In this document: piece after piece, positions 26,084 through 35,036 of the stretch
Position numbering within the stretch: the first letter of the stretch is position 1
Layout of the letters: each line of letters opens with the position of its first letter
From: an uncultured Collinsella sp.
GTDB taxonomy: Bacteria > Actinomycetota > Coriobacteriia > Coriobacteriales > Coriobacteriaceae
Length of the DNA stretch: 64,000 bases
NCBI GenBank assembly: GCA_900752215.1
Contig: CAADUO010000063.1
Location: 1 to 64,000 of the forward strand
Direction: 5' to 3'
Notes under the pieces: generated by a model
The model's input: the letters and a program-made list of their open reading frames with translations, nothing else
The model's database searches: none
What the model was told of the DNA's origin: nothing
Made by a program: the position numbers and the translations under genes

Positions 26084-27127
26084 ATGTCGTTTGGCAAGTT
26101 CTTTAAAGACTCGCTGCTTCCCGTCGCCGTGTGGACGTGCGGCGTGCTGCTGAGCTGCTTTGTGCTGGTGGTCGCCGGTGCTTCGACATCTATTGTGGTC
26201 GTGGCGGTTGGTGTGTCCTTTATCTTTGGCATGCTGGGCGTCGTGATCGAGTATGCGCGCCGCCGCCGTTTTCTGCGCCAGCTGGAGCGTGCGGCAGAGG
26301 AGCTCGAGAGTCCCACATGGGTGCAGGAGATGGTGCAATGCCCGACCTATGCCGAGGGCGAGCTCGAGTACGAGGTCTTGCGCCGGGTGGGCAAAGCCGC
26401 TTGCGACGAGGTTGCCGAAGGCCGGCGTCAGACCGATGACTATCGTGACTATATCGAGAGCTGGGTCCACGAGGCCAAGCTGCCCTTGGCGGCGGCTCAC
26501 CTGATTTTGGAAAACCTGGATGGCAGCGAAGACGACCTGTCGCGCGTGGATGACCTGGGCCGTGAGCTGGCTCGCGTGGAGCGCTATATCGACCAGGCGC
26601 TGTACTACGCGCGCTCGGAAGTCGTGGAGCGCGACTACCTGATTCGCCGTTGGGATCTCAAGACCTTGGTGACGGGCGCGATTAAGGCCAACGCGCGTGA
26701 GCTCATCGCGGCGCACGTGGCCCCGGTGTGCGAGAACCTCGACTTCGAGGTCTTTACCGACGAGAAGTGGCTCGAGTTTATTCTGGGCCAGCTTATTCAG
26801 AACAGTATTAAATATGCGCGCGAGGACGGCGCGAAGATCGTGTTTTCGGGCGCGTTGCTGGACGAGGGCCTGGCGAGCGAACGCATCGAGCTCACTGTCG
26901 CGGACAACGGCTGCGGCGTGAGCGCGGCCGACCTGCCGCGCGTGTTCGAGAAGGGCTTTACCGGCGACAACGGCCGCACCACCAAGCGCGCAACGGGCAT
27001 CGGCCTCTACCTGGTGGCGCGCCTCTGCTCCAAGATGGGCATCGACGTCACCGCGGCATCCGAGCCCGGCAAAGGCTTTGTCGTCACGTTTGCCTTCTCG
27101 ACCAACAAGTTTCAATACTTTGAGTAG
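26084..27127 (+). CDS. Intramembrane-sensing histidine kinase (BceS/GraS-like)
   Basis: A 347-residue kinase. Two closely spaced N-terminal transmembrane helices (about 9-32 and 36-55) leave almost no extracytoplasmic loop, so sensing must occur in or through the membrane or by a partner. The phosphoacceptor motif YIESWVHEAKLPLAAAHL near residue 123 is the H-x-x-x-x-P form of BceS-like kinases. The ATPase domain shows ILGQLIQNSIKYA, DNGCGV, VFEKGFTG and KRATGIGLYLVARL. The gene is 9 bases from its regulator. The family usually works with an ABC transporter; none is in this window. Confidence 0.88.
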   Translation: MSFGKFFKDSLLPVAVWTCGVLLSCFVLVVAGASTSIVVVAVGVSFIFGMLGVVIEYARRRRFLRQLERAAEELESPTWVQEMVQCPTYAEGELEYEVLRRVGKAACDEVAEGRRQTDDYRDYIESWVHEAKLPLAAAHLILENLDGSEDDLSRVDDLGRELARVERYIDQALYYARSEVVERDYLIRRWDLKTLVTGAIKANARELIAAHVAPVCENLDFEVFTDEKWLEFILGQLIQNSIKYAREDGAKIVFSGALLDEGLASERIELTVADNGCGVSAADLPRVFEKGFTGDNGRTTKRATGIGLYLVARLCSKMGIDVTAASEPGKGFVVTFAFSTNKFQYFE

Positions 27128-27170
27128 TCGTCGCGGTGTAACGTCCCGGAGCGTCATTCACGTTAAGACA

Positions 27171-27229
27171 ATTATCCCAAACGGGATAATTCCATCATGA
27201 TGTGCTATGATTATCCCGTTTGGGATAAT
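27171..27229. promoter_or_regulatory. Two HipB-type palindromic operators
   Basis: ATTATCCC-AAAC-GGGATAAT (27171-27190) and ATTATCCC-GTTT-GGGATAAT (27210-27229) are exact reverse complements, 39 bp apart. They resemble known hip operators built on TATCC..GGATA, with a shorter spacer (six instead of eight). They precede hipB by 14 bases. Confidence 0.85.
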
Positions 27230-27243
27230 CATAGGGGATTAGC

Positions 27244-27489
27244 ATGCAAGACTGGAATGAGCGAACGATTTTTGACCCAGCTGAACTCGGTGCATATTTG
27301 CGTGAGCGCCGGAAGAAGCTCGGTTATACCCAACGCGATGTGGCTGATTTCAACCAGTGCAGTTTGCGCTTTGTGAGCGAGCTTGAGCGTGGAAAGGCGG
27401 GTGCCAATCTTCGCCAAACCCTTCAAATCGCTAACAGCTTGGGGGTCGATTTGATCCTGAGGGAGAGGGGCGACGGCTCATGGCATTAA
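27244..27489 (+). CDS. hipB: HipB-like antitoxin, XRE family
   Basis: An 81-residue DNA-binding antitoxin. A helix-turn-helix of the XRE type spans about 12-62: LGAYLRERRKKLGYTQRDVA, then NQCSLRFVSELERGKAGANL and RQTLQIANSLGVDLIL. HipB binds HipA to neutralise it and represses its own operon by looping operator pairs. The operators upstream fit this. It overlaps the start of hipA by 10 bases, giving translational coupling. AGGGGAT lies before the start. Lower GC than neighbours suggests horizontal acquisition. Confidence 0.9.
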   Translation: MQDWNERTIFDPAELGAYLRERRKKLGYTQRDVADFNQCSLRFVSELERGKAGANLRQTLQIANSLGVDLILRERGDGSWH

Positions 27490-28769
27490 AGGTTTATCGT
27501 GAGTATCGGGGAACGTTTGAGCTGGTCGGAGAATTTGAGAGGGCCGACCCCGTAAACGAGACGTTTGCATATGATGAGGGATATCTTGAACGCGACGATG
27601 CTGCCGCACTCTCAGCTTCTCTTCCCTTGCGACATGAGCCATATGCCAGCAATGAGTTTTCGGCCTTCTTTTCGGGCATGCTTCCCGAGGGCCCGGTTCG
27701 GCATGAGCTGTCGATGCGTTTTCAAATCCCCCAGTCAGACTATTTATCGATGCTCGAGCGTTTGGGCGATGAGTGCGTTGGTGCCTTGAGGTTTCTCGGC
27801 GATGAGAAATCGAGCTACGATCCGGGCTATCGTCCTCTGCAAGACGAGGATTTTGAGGCACTTTCTAAGGCGGAAGTGTTTGAGATTGCAAATGATATGC
27901 AGGATTCGAGGCTGTCGTTGGCGGGCGCTCAGTCTAAAACCGGTTGGTTTTTACCGCGCGGTAAAGATGCAAAAAAGGCCGGGTCGGGGGATTGGATGCT
28001 GCCGCTCGGCTCTGCCCCCTCGACTCACATAGTCAAGATTGCTTCAACTAAACATCCGGATTTGCCGTTCAACGAATTAATTTGCATGACGGCAGCGTCT
28101 GCTGCTGGGCTTGAAATTGCCCGTTCAGAAGCTTCGGATACGATTCCTGGTGCGTTCTTTTCCGAGCGTTATGACAGAATCTGGAGCAATGAGCCGCCGT
28201 CGATGAGCGGATTCGATGTGCCTCTGAGGCTGCATCAGGAGGATTTTTGCCAAGCGGTTGGCTGGCCTTCGTATATGAAATACGAGACACGTCCCGATAG
28301 CTGCTATATGGCTCTTTGCGGCCGATTGATAAGAGAGCAATCGTCTAACGTAATTGCTGATACTCAAATGTTCGCTCGTCAGGTAATGGTCGATTATGCG
28401 TTGGGGAATTGCGACTCGCATCTCAAGAACCATTCGTTTCTTTATAGTCCGAGTTGGCGGGAAAAGAGGTTGGCCCCTGCATACGATATTGTTTGCACGA
28501 CGATAATGGGATACGACCATAATCTTGGGATTGATATTGGGGATCACCGGGTGATCGATGGGGTGACTCCTGAAGATTTCGAATTCATGTCTCAAGATTT
28601 GCATCTGCCACTCAAGATGATCAAGAACATCGCGGCGGAAGTGGCTGAAGAGATGTCTGCCCAGCTTGCAGAACTTGCCTCTGCAACCGGAGATTTGGGT
28701 CGGGTCGCTCTGAAAATTCAGACGGATTCCGTTGAGAGAATGAGGGTTCTGGAGCAATTCTCAGCCTAA
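27480..28769 (+). CDS. hipA: HipA-like serine/threonine kinase toxin
   Basis: A 429-residue HipA-family kinase. The N-terminal couple (about 1-110) has LPEGPVRHELSMRF and GDECVGALRF. The kinase core follows: RLSLAGAQSKTGWF (the activation-type loop near 145), HIVKIASTKHPDLPFNEL, ERYDR, the catalytic segment DYALGNCDSHLKNHSFLY (D and N of the HRD-like motif) and the metal-binding LAPAYDIVCT. HipA phosphorylates glutamyl-tRNA synthetase or related targets and stops growth. All key residues are present, so it should be active. Gene order hipB-hipA is standard. A perfect terminator follows. Confidence 0.92.
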   Translation: MALKVYREYRGTFELVGEFERADPVNETFAYDEGYLERDDAAALSASLPLRHEPYASNEFSAFFSGMLPEGPVRHELSMRFQIPQSDYLSMLERLGDECVGALRFLGDEKSSYDPGYRPLQDEDFEALSKAEVFEIANDMQDSRLSLAGAQSKTGWFLPRGKDAKKAGSGDWMLPLGSAPSTHIVKIASTKHPDLPFNELICMTAASAAGLEIARSEASDTIPGAFFSERYDRIWSNEPPSMSGFDVPLRLHQEDFCQAVGWPSYMKYETRPDSCYMALCGRLIREQSSNVIADTQMFARQVMVDYALGNCDSHLKNHSFLYSPSWREKRLAPAYDIVCTTIMGYDHNLGIDIGDHRVIDGVTPEDFEFMSQDLHLPLKMIKNIAAEVAEEMSAQLAELASATGDLGRVALKIQTDSVERMRVLEQFSA

Positions 28770-28774
28770 AGCAA

Positions 28775-28803
28775 AGCGGGGCCACCGTAATGGTGGCCCC
28801 GCT
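28775..28803. terminator. Bidirectional terminator after hipA
   Basis: Perfect 12-bp stem AGCGGGGCCACC / GGTGGCCCCGCT with a 5-nt loop, between convergent genes. Confidence 0.85.
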
Positions 28804-28859
28804 CTTGGAAGACTTGGGCACGTGGGCTTGCGCTCCGCGATGCGTTAGGCGTACGTTTG

Positions 28860-29297
28860 CTACTTCACGACCAAGATGTCGCAGTCGGTGTTGCGCAGCA
28901 GGAACGTCGAAATCGAACCCAGGAGCGCGTACTTAATCGAGGACAGGCCGCGTGCGCCGCAGAGCACCAGGTCGGGCTTGACCACGTCGAGCATCTCGTC
29001 CTTGAGCGTCTCGCGAATACGGCCGGCGCGAATCATGACCTCGACCTCGGGAATGTCGGGATTGGCCTTGGCCTCTTCGAGCTGCTTGGCGATGGAGTTC
29101 TTAAATGCCTCCTCTAGGCCGTTGACCAGATCGACCGGATAGGAACCGGCGCTCTCGAGCGCCGTGGAATCGATAACGTGGCCGATAATCAGCTTGGCGC
29201 CGTTGTTCGCGGCGACCTTGATGGCGCGTGCGAGCACAAAATCCTGCTGCTCAGTACCGTCGAGTGAAACAAATACCTTGGTGTAGCCCTCGTTCAT
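28860..29297 (-). CDS. Universal stress protein UspA family
   Basis: A 145-residue Usp domain. It opens with the beta1 segment KVFVSLDGTEQQDFVLARAI and shows GHVIDSTA after beta2. The ATP-binding-type signature GARGLSSIKYALLGSISTFL near 113-132 approximates G-2x-G-9x-G-(S/T), so nucleotide binding is plausible. Usp proteins are induced under stress and starvation, with poorly defined activity. AAGGAGG sits before the start. It is a single gene, divergent from uppP. Confidence 0.9.
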   Translation of the reverse strand: MNEGYTKVFVSLDGTEQQDFVLARAIKVAANNGAKLIIGHVIDSTALESAGSYPVDLVNGLEEAFKNSIAKQLEEAKANPDIPEVEVMIRAGRIRETLKDEMLDVVKPDLVLCGARGLSSIKYALLGSISTFLLRNTDCDILVVK

Positions 29298-29544
29298 GGT
29301 TTCCTCCTTGGTCTATCGCACGGGCGTGGGGCTCGTGCATCGGGCGGGCGCGGATGCGTGGCCGCCGGACACTTTATCTTGTTGCAGTTATACCCAAGGA
29401 TTTGGGTTTGACCGCTCGCAATTCTGTGAACGGGCGAGTTTTTTGGTAAGGGTGGGCGCGGCCGCGGCCGAACGGTTGATAATGGGACATCGCCCGCAAC
29501 CGTCCGCAGAACAATATCGGCGGGTGTCTAACGAGGGGGTCCCT

Positions 29545-30519
29545 TTGGATATCATCGAGCTTCTAAAATCTGCCTTCATGGGCCTAGTCGAGGGCATTAC
29601 CGAATGGCTGCCTGTTTCGTCGACCGGTCACATGATCTTGGTGGACGAGTTCGTCAAGATGAACGTGAGCGAGACGTTCTGGAATATGTTCCTGGTCGTG
29701 ATTCAGCTTGGCGCCATTTTGGCCGTCTGCGTCCTGTTCTTCTACGACCTTAACCCGTTTTCTCCCAGCAAGGGCAAGGAAGGCCGTCGCGACACTTGGG
29801 TGCTGTGGGGCAAGATTGTGCTCGGCTGCATTCCCGCCGCCGCGATCGGTCTGCCGCTCAACGACTGGATGGAGGAGCATTTCTACAATGCTCCCGTCGT
29901 GGCGCTGGCGCTCATTGTGTACGGCGTGCTGTTTATCGTGATCGAGAACTGGCGCGCGAACAAGCGCGACCAGGCTGCTCTTGCCGGTTCGTTTGGTTCG
30001 CGTGCCGTGGTGGCGGGCGGACGCCCCGCTGGTGCGCATTTTGCCACTCCCGCTGCGGCTGCCGCTTCAGACGATGACGATAACCTGGACTTTGGCTCCA
30101 TCACTACGCTCGAGGATCTGAGCTGGAAGACCGCGCTGGGTATCGGTTGCTTCCAAGTGCTTTCGCTGATTCCGGGCACATCGCGCTCCGGCTCCACGAT
30201 CATCGGCGGCCTGCTGCTGGGCTGCACGCGCTCGGTGGCGTCTAAGTTCACGTTCTTCCTGGCCATTCCCGTCATGTTTGGTGCGAGTGCGCTCAAGCTG
30301 GTCAAGTACTTTATTAAGGGCGGCACGTTCGGCACCAACGAAATCGCCATCCTGGGCGTGGGCTGCGTCGTCGCCTTTGTGGTGTCGCTCATTGCCATCA
30401 AGTGGCTTATGGGCTTCGTGCGGCGTCACGACTTTAAGTGCTTCGGCGTCTACCGCATCATCCTGGGCATCGTGGTTCTCGCGTACTTCTTTGTCCTGGA
30501 GCCGATGCTCGGCCTCTAA
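29545..30519 (+). CDS. uppP: Undecaprenyl-diphosphatase (BacA/UppP)
   Basis: A 324-residue integral membrane phosphatase that recycles undecaprenyl pyrophosphate in cell-wall synthesis and can give bacitracin resistance. Both active-site motifs are intact: EGITEWLPVSSTGH at about residues 15-28 and PGTSRSGSTIIGGLL at about 212-226. About eight transmembrane helices are expected. A low-complexity Gly/Ala/Asp insertion (about 140-190, near ATPAAAAASDDDDN) enlarges a loop compared with the usual 270 residues. The start is read as TTG after GAGGGGG; no suitable ATG gives a family-like N-terminus. A weak stem with a T run (29415-29444) lies in the leader. Confidence 0.9.
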   Translation: MDIIELLKSAFMGLVEGITEWLPVSSTGHMILVDEFVKMNVSETFWNMFLVVIQLGAILAVCVLFFYDLNPFSPSKGKEGRRDTWVLWGKIVLGCIPAAAIGLPLNDWMEEHFYNAPVVALALIVYGVLFIVIENWRANKRDQAALAGSFGSRAVVAGGRPAGAHFATPAAAAASDDDDNLDFGSITTLEDLSWKTALGIGCFQVLSLIPGTSRSGSTIIGGLLLGCTRSVASKFTFFLAIPVMFGASALKLVKYFIKGGTFGTNEIAILGVGCVVAFVVSLIAIKWLMGFVRRHDFKCFGVYRIILGIVVLAYFFVLEPMLGL

Positions 30520-30564
30520 CTTAGTTGACGCTGCGCGACGGCCAGGGCGACAACTTGTCATTCA

Positions 30565-30605
30565 AAGGGGGTGGCATGACCAAAAGGTCTATGCCGCCCT
30601 CTTTT
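30565..30605 (+). terminator. Terminator after uppP
   Basis: A long stem of about 15 bp, with GGGTGGCAT / ATGCCGCCC and GACC / GGTC, loop AAAA and TTTT tail. Confidence 0.8.
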
Positions 30606-30852
30606 CATGCCAATTTGTTCGCCCTGGCCGCCGCTCGCTACCGTGGCCATGACATCGGCGGTTCCGTGATTGTCAATAGATTGGTGCAGACCAACCTGAC
30701 CCCATTGCTCCAAATCCGCTGGGGCGGGCCTGACGGTGGCGCACGGAGTCGTGGTGTGATTTGCGTCGGTGTCCGCGCGGCTCGGTATACTGGTACGGCT
30801 CAAACTATGGCGCCGCCCGCAGGCGCGCCGTCCGTCAGATGAGGAGTCGCCC

Positions 30853-33747
30853 ATGACCCAGCCCTTGCCCTGGGAAAAGAACGCCGCGGTATCCGTGCCG
30901 CCCGCGCCGGAACCCGTGCCGCTCGATGCATACACCGCTCCTGCTGCGCCGGAGCCCGAGCTCGTCCCGCTCGACATTTACGACGCTCCCGCGCCGGCGC
31001 CCAAGCCCGCCAAGCCGCTCGTCGACATTGACAGCCTTAATCCCGCCCAGCGCGAGGCTGTCCTGTCCACCGAGGGCCCGTTGCTGGTGCTCGCCGGCGC
31101 CGGCTCGGGCAAGACCCGCGTCTTGACCTTCCGCATCGCACATATGCTCGGCGACCTGGGTGTTAAACCTTGGCAGGTTCTTGCCATCACGTTTACCAAC
31201 AAGGCCGCGGCAGAGATGCGCGAGCGTCTGGCGGCACTCATTCCCAGCGGCACCCGTGGCATGTGGGTGTGCACCTTCCATGCCATGTGCGTGCGCATGC
31301 TGCGCGAGGACGCCGACCTGTTGGGCTACACCGGTCAGTTCACCATCTACGATGACGATGACTCAAAGCGCATGGTGCGCGACATTATGCAGGCGCTCGG
31401 CATCGAGCAAAAGCAGTTCCCCATCAACATGATCCGCAGCAAGATTAGCTCGGCCAAAAACGCCATGATCGGCCCCGAGGACATGCTCAAATCCGCCGAC
31501 AGCCCCAATGACAAAAAGGCCGCGCAAGTCTACCTGGAGCTGGAGCGCCGCCTGCGCGCCGCCAACGCGATGGACTTCGACGACCTGCTCGTGCGCACGC
31601 TCGAGCTGCTGCGCACCCGCCCCGAGGTGCTCGACAAGTATCAGGAGCGCTTCCGCTACATTAGCGTCGACGAGTATCAGGACACCAACCACGTCCAGTA
31701 CGAGATCGCCAACCTGCTGGCCGCCAAGTACCAAAACCTCATGGTCGTGGGCGACGACGATCAGTCCATTTATAGCTGGCGTGGCGCCGACATCACCAAT
31801 ATCCTGGACTTTGAGAAGGACTTTAAAGACTGCAAGACCGTCAAGCTGGAGCAGAACTACCGCTCTACGGGTCATATCCTGAACGCCGCCAACGCCGTGG
31901 TACGTCACAACTCGCAGCGCAAGGACAAGCGCCTGTTTACGGCCGAGGGCGACGGCGAGAAGATCCAGGCCTTCCAGGCAAGCGATGAGCGCGACGAGGG
32001 TCGCTGGATTGCCGGCGAGATCGAAAAGCTGCATGCCAAGGGCACGAGTTACGACGACATCGCCGTGTTCTACCGCACCAACGCCCAGTCGCGTATTCTC
32101 GAAGATATGTTTCTGCGCGCGGGCGTGCCCTACAAGATCGTGGGCGGCACGCGATTCTTCGACCGTGCCGAGATCCGCGACGTCATGGCCTACCTTAAGA
32201 TGATCGTGAACCCGGCCGACGAGATGAGCGTCAAGCGCGTCATCAACACGCCGCGCCGCGGCATCGGCTCCACCTCGATCCAAAAGATCGAGCAGCTGGC
32301 GCGCGACAACCGTTGCTCGTTCTTCCAGGCTTGCGAGATCGCGTGCGCCGAGACGGGCATGTTTAGTGCCAAGGTGCGCAACGGCCTGTCGAGCTTTGTG
32401 TCGCTGGTGCGCGAGGGCCGCCGCATGGACGGCGAGCTCAAGGACGTTGTCGAGATGATCGTCGATAAGACGGGCTTGCTGCAGGCGTTTCGCGCCGAGG
32501 GCACCATGGAGTCCGAGAGCCGCGCCGAGAACATTCAGGAATTCCTGGGCGTCGCCGCCGAATTTGAGGAGACGCACGAGGATATCGAGGGTACGCTCGA
32601 GAGCTTGGAAGAGCTGCGCGCAGCCGGCGTTGCCGACGTGCCTGCCGGCGCCGAGCCCGTCGTGGTGAGCGCGCCCGCGCCCGAACCGGGGCCATTTGCC
32701 CCGGCATCCTCGTTTGAGGCACTCGTCGGCGCGCGCGATGCCGCAGGTTCCAATCCGCTCGATAGCCTAGCCGCCCCGGCGCTCTCGCCGCAGGATGCCC
32801 TGGCCGCCGCCATCGCGGGCAACGCGTATGCCGCGCCGACGGGGATGCCGGCGGGTGCCGTGCATGCCGACGAGATTGAGCGCACCTATGGTCCGCTCAC
32901 CTGTAAGGCGCTACCGGCACTCATGGAGTGGCTGGCCCTGCGCTCCGACTTGGATTCCCTGGCCGGCGAGACGCATGCCATTACCATGATGACCATCCAC
33001 TCCGCCAAGGGCCTGGAGTTCCCGGCGGTGTTCGTGGCCGGCATGGAGGAGGGCATCTTCCCGCACGTGCACGACTTTGGCGGCAGCGATGACCCGGGTA
33101 AGCTCGAGGAGGAGCGTCGCCTGGCCTACGTCGCCATCACGCGTGCCCGTAAGCGCCTGTTCCTGACCTATGCGGCCACGCGTCGCACCTACGGCTCGAC
33201 CTCTGCCAACCCGCGCTCGCGCTTCCTCAACGAGATTCCGTTTGAGGATATCGAGTTTAGCGGTATCGGTTCTGCCGGTTTTGAAGGCACGGGTTGGGAG
33301 AAGCGCGGCGACCGTCACGGCACCTTTGGCTCGGGCATGGGTTCGGATATGTACGGCGGCAAGGTATTTGGTTCGCATACGCGCTCGACTGGCGGTTCCG
33401 GTTCGCGCGGCGGATCGAGCTTTGACGATTTCTTTGGTGGCAGCAGCTACGGGACCGAGCGCCATCGTGGGGTCTCGCCCGACGCTGGCCGTGTTGCCTC
33501 GACCTTTGGCTCGGGCGCACCGCGAGCCAAAAAGCCCTCGTCCAAGGTGTCCCCGACGGTGGAGCGCAAGGTTGATCGCGCCAGCGCATCGCAGGACTTT
33601 GCCGCAGGCGATACCGTGAGCCACAAGACCTTTGGCACGGGTACCGTGATCTCGGTCGCCGGAGACATGATCGAGGTTCAATTCGAAAAGACCGGTCAGA
33701 CCAAAAAGCTGATGAAGGGCTTCGCGCCGATCGTCAAGCTGTCGTGA
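30853..33747 (+). CDS. pcrA: UvrD/PcrA-type ATP-dependent DNA helicase
   Basis: A 964-residue superfamily 1A helicase. Motifs in order: Walker A AGAGSGKTRVL (about 83), FTNKAAAEMRER, Walker B VDEYQDTNHVQ (about 274), GDDDQSIYSWRGAD (about 300), TIHSAKGLEFPAVFVAG (about 714) and VAITRARKRL. The N-terminal 60 residues are Pro/Ala-rich, and another Ala/Pro-rich insertion (about 595-680) sits before motif IV/V. The C-terminus has a Tudor-like domain (AGDTVSHKTFGTGTVISV) found in PcrA that binds RNA polymerase. PcrA acts in repair, plasmid replication and clearing of RecA. A candidate -10 TATACT lies at 30786-30791. Confidence 0.95.
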   Translation: MTQPLPWEKNAAVSVPPAPEPVPLDAYTAPAAPEPELVPLDIYDAPAPAPKPAKPLVDIDSLNPAQREAVLSTEGPLLVLAGAGSGKTRVLTFRIAHMLGDLGVKPWQVLAITFTNKAAAEMRERLAALIPSGTRGMWVCTFHAMCVRMLREDADLLGYTGQFTIYDDDDSKRMVRDIMQALGIEQKQFPINMIRSKISSAKNAMIGPEDMLKSADSPNDKKAAQVYLELERRLRAANAMDFDDLLVRTLELLRTRPEVLDKYQERFRYISVDEYQDTNHVQYEIANLLAAKYQNLMVVGDDDQSIYSWRGADITNILDFEKDFKDCKTVKLEQNYRSTGHILNAANAVVRHNSQRKDKRLFTAEGDGEKIQAFQASDERDEGRWIAGEIEKLHAKGTSYDDIAVFYRTNAQSRILEDMFLRAGVPYKIVGGTRFFDRAEIRDVMAYLKMIVNPADEMSVKRVINTPRRGIGSTSIQKIEQLARDNRCSFFQACEIACAETGMFSAKVRNGLSSFVSLVREGRRMDGELKDVVEMIVDKTGLLQAFRAEGTMESESRAENIQEFLGVAAEFEETHEDIEGTLESLEELRAAGVADVPAGAEPVVVSAPAPEPGPFAPASSFEALVGARDAAGSNPLDSLAAPALSPQDALAAAIAGNAYAAPTGMPAGAVHADEIERTYGPLTCKALPALMEWLALRSDLDSLAGETHAITMMTIHSAKGLEFPAVFVAGMEEGIFPHVHDFGGSDDPGKLEEERRLAYVAITRARKRLFLTYAATRRTYGSTSANPRSRFLNEIPFEDIEFSGIGSAGFEGTGWEKRGDRHGTFGSGMGSDMYGGKVFGSHTRSTGGSGSRGGSSFDDFFGGSSYGTERHRGVSPDAGRVASTFGSGAPRAKKPSSKVSPTVERKVDRASASQDFAAGDTVSHKTFGTGTVISVAGDMIEVQFEKTGQTKKLMKGFAPIVKLS

Positions 33748-33754
33748 TCCTGGC

Positions 33755-33885
33755 GGACCTGGGCGGGCGTATAGGGCAACATCGCCTGCTCGGGCAGTCC
33801 TGCGCAAGACGGAGAGCACATTAAGTGCTCTCCTTTGCGTGCGGAACTCGCGATCGATGTTGCCCTATACGCCCCGCCCAGGTCC
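33755..33885. repeat. 131-bp palindromic element
   Basis: Outer arms of 30 and 31 nt (33755-33784 with 33855-33885; they begin GGACCTGGGCGG and end CCGCCCAGGTCC) match except for one inserted base. A central perfect stem GGAGAGCAC / GTGCTCTCC (33811-33819 with 33825-33833) forms the tip. Near-symmetry also continues between these two stems. Confidence 0.85.
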
Positions 33886-33967
33886 TTGGGTAACGGTGCT
33901 TGCGAACGTTGCTCTGCTCGTTCGCTTTTTGATCTGGAGAGCCGGGTGGGCTGATAAATAGATATGG

Positions 33968-34005
33968 CAAGGGGCTCTCCCGCACATGGACGGGAGAGCC
34001 CCTTG
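33968..34005 (-). terminator. Terminator of manA
   Basis: Perfect 15-bp stem CAAGGGGCTCTCCCG / CGGGAGAGCCCCTTG (33968-33982 with 33991-34005). Confidence 0.85.
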
Positions 34006-34029
34006 TTGCGTTTGGGTTGTTGGTGCGAC

Positions 34030-34962
34030 CTACAGGTGGCTGATGATCAGTTCCATCTTGCCTTCGAGGTCGATGGAGCTGACGGTGCTCGGGGCCAGCA
34101 GGTGGCTTCCCTTGTGGACGGGGTCGCCGCAGACGGTGCCTTCGCCGTCGATGACCGACAGGCACATGAAGGGCCAGCGCTGGTCGAGGGTCTTGCTGCC
34201 GTTGACGCGCACGCGATCGACGGTGTAGCAGGGGTTGGACTCGAGCTCGGTCACGCCGTCCACCTCGGGCGCGGTCACCGTGCCGTCGGTCGGAGCCTGA
34301 GCATCAAAGTCGATGCAGTCGAGGCTCTGCTCAATGTGCAGCGGGCGCAGGTTGCCGTCAGTGCCGGGACGGTCGTAGTCGTACAGACGATACGTCACGT
34401 CGCTCGACTGCTGCGTCTCCAAAATGAGCGTGCCGGTCTTGATGGCGTGCACGGTACCGGAATCAATCTGGAAAAAGTCGCCCTTGTGAATCGGCAACAC
34501 GTTGAGCATGTCGTCCCAACGTCCTTCCTCGATCATTTGTGCGGCCTCGGCGCGGTCCTTGGCACGCTGGCCGACGATGATCGTGGCGTCGGGCTCGCAG
34601 TCCAGCACATACCAACACTCGGTTTTGCCCAGGCTACCGTTCTCGTGCTCGGCAGCGTACTCGTCGTTGGGATGAATCTGGATCGAAAGGTCGTCCTTGG
34701 CGTCCAGAATCTTAATGAGCAGCGGGAACTCCTTGCCCTCGCAGTTGCCAAAGAGCTCGCGATGCTCGGCCCACAGCCACGACAGCGTGTGGCCGGCATA
34801 CGGGCCCTCCGCAATCTGGCAGTCGCCGTTGGGGTGGGCCGAGATGGCCCAGCACTCACCGATGGGGCCATCGGGAATGTCGTAGCCAAATACGGTTTCG
34901 AGCTGGCGACCGCCCCAGATCTTCTCGTGGAAGATCGGCGTCAGCTTAATCAAATCGGACAT
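34030..34962 (-). CDS. manA: Mannose-6-phosphate isomerase, class I (short form)
   Basis: A 310-residue cupin-fold isomerase that interconverts mannose-6-phosphate and fructose-6-phosphate. Zinc-ligand segments are present: LSIQIHPNDEYA (about 92-103), with HENGSLGKTECWYVLD following, and GDFFQIDSGTVHAI (about 170). KIWGGRQLE near the start is characteristic. At 310 residues it matches Bacillus-type short ManA. ATG at 34962 fits GGGGG seven bases upstream; another ATG six bases earlier lacks that spacing. It lies on the opposite strand to the beta-glucoside locus, next to the GntR gene. Confidence 0.9.
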   Translation of the reverse strand: MSDLIKLTPIFHEKIWGGRQLETVFGYDIPDGPIGECWAISAHPNGDCQIAEGPYAGHTLSWLWAEHRELFGNCEGKEFPLLIKILDAKDDLSIQIHPNDEYAAEHENGSLGKTECWYVLDCEPDATIIVGQRAKDRAEAAQMIEEGRWDDMLNVLPIHKGDFFQIDSGTVHAIKTGTLILETQQSSDVTYRLYDYDRPGTDGNLRPLHIEQSLDCIDFDAQAPTDGTVTAPEVDGVTELESNPCYTVDRVRVNGSKTLDQRWPFMCLSVIDGEGTVCGDPVHKGSHLLAPSTVSSIDLEGKMELIISHL

Positions 34963-35036
34963 GTTCATACCCCCATTGTGTTGCGCGGGCGCTGCACAAA
35001 ACAGCTCAAAGCGAGCGCCCGGATGACTACAAAAAC

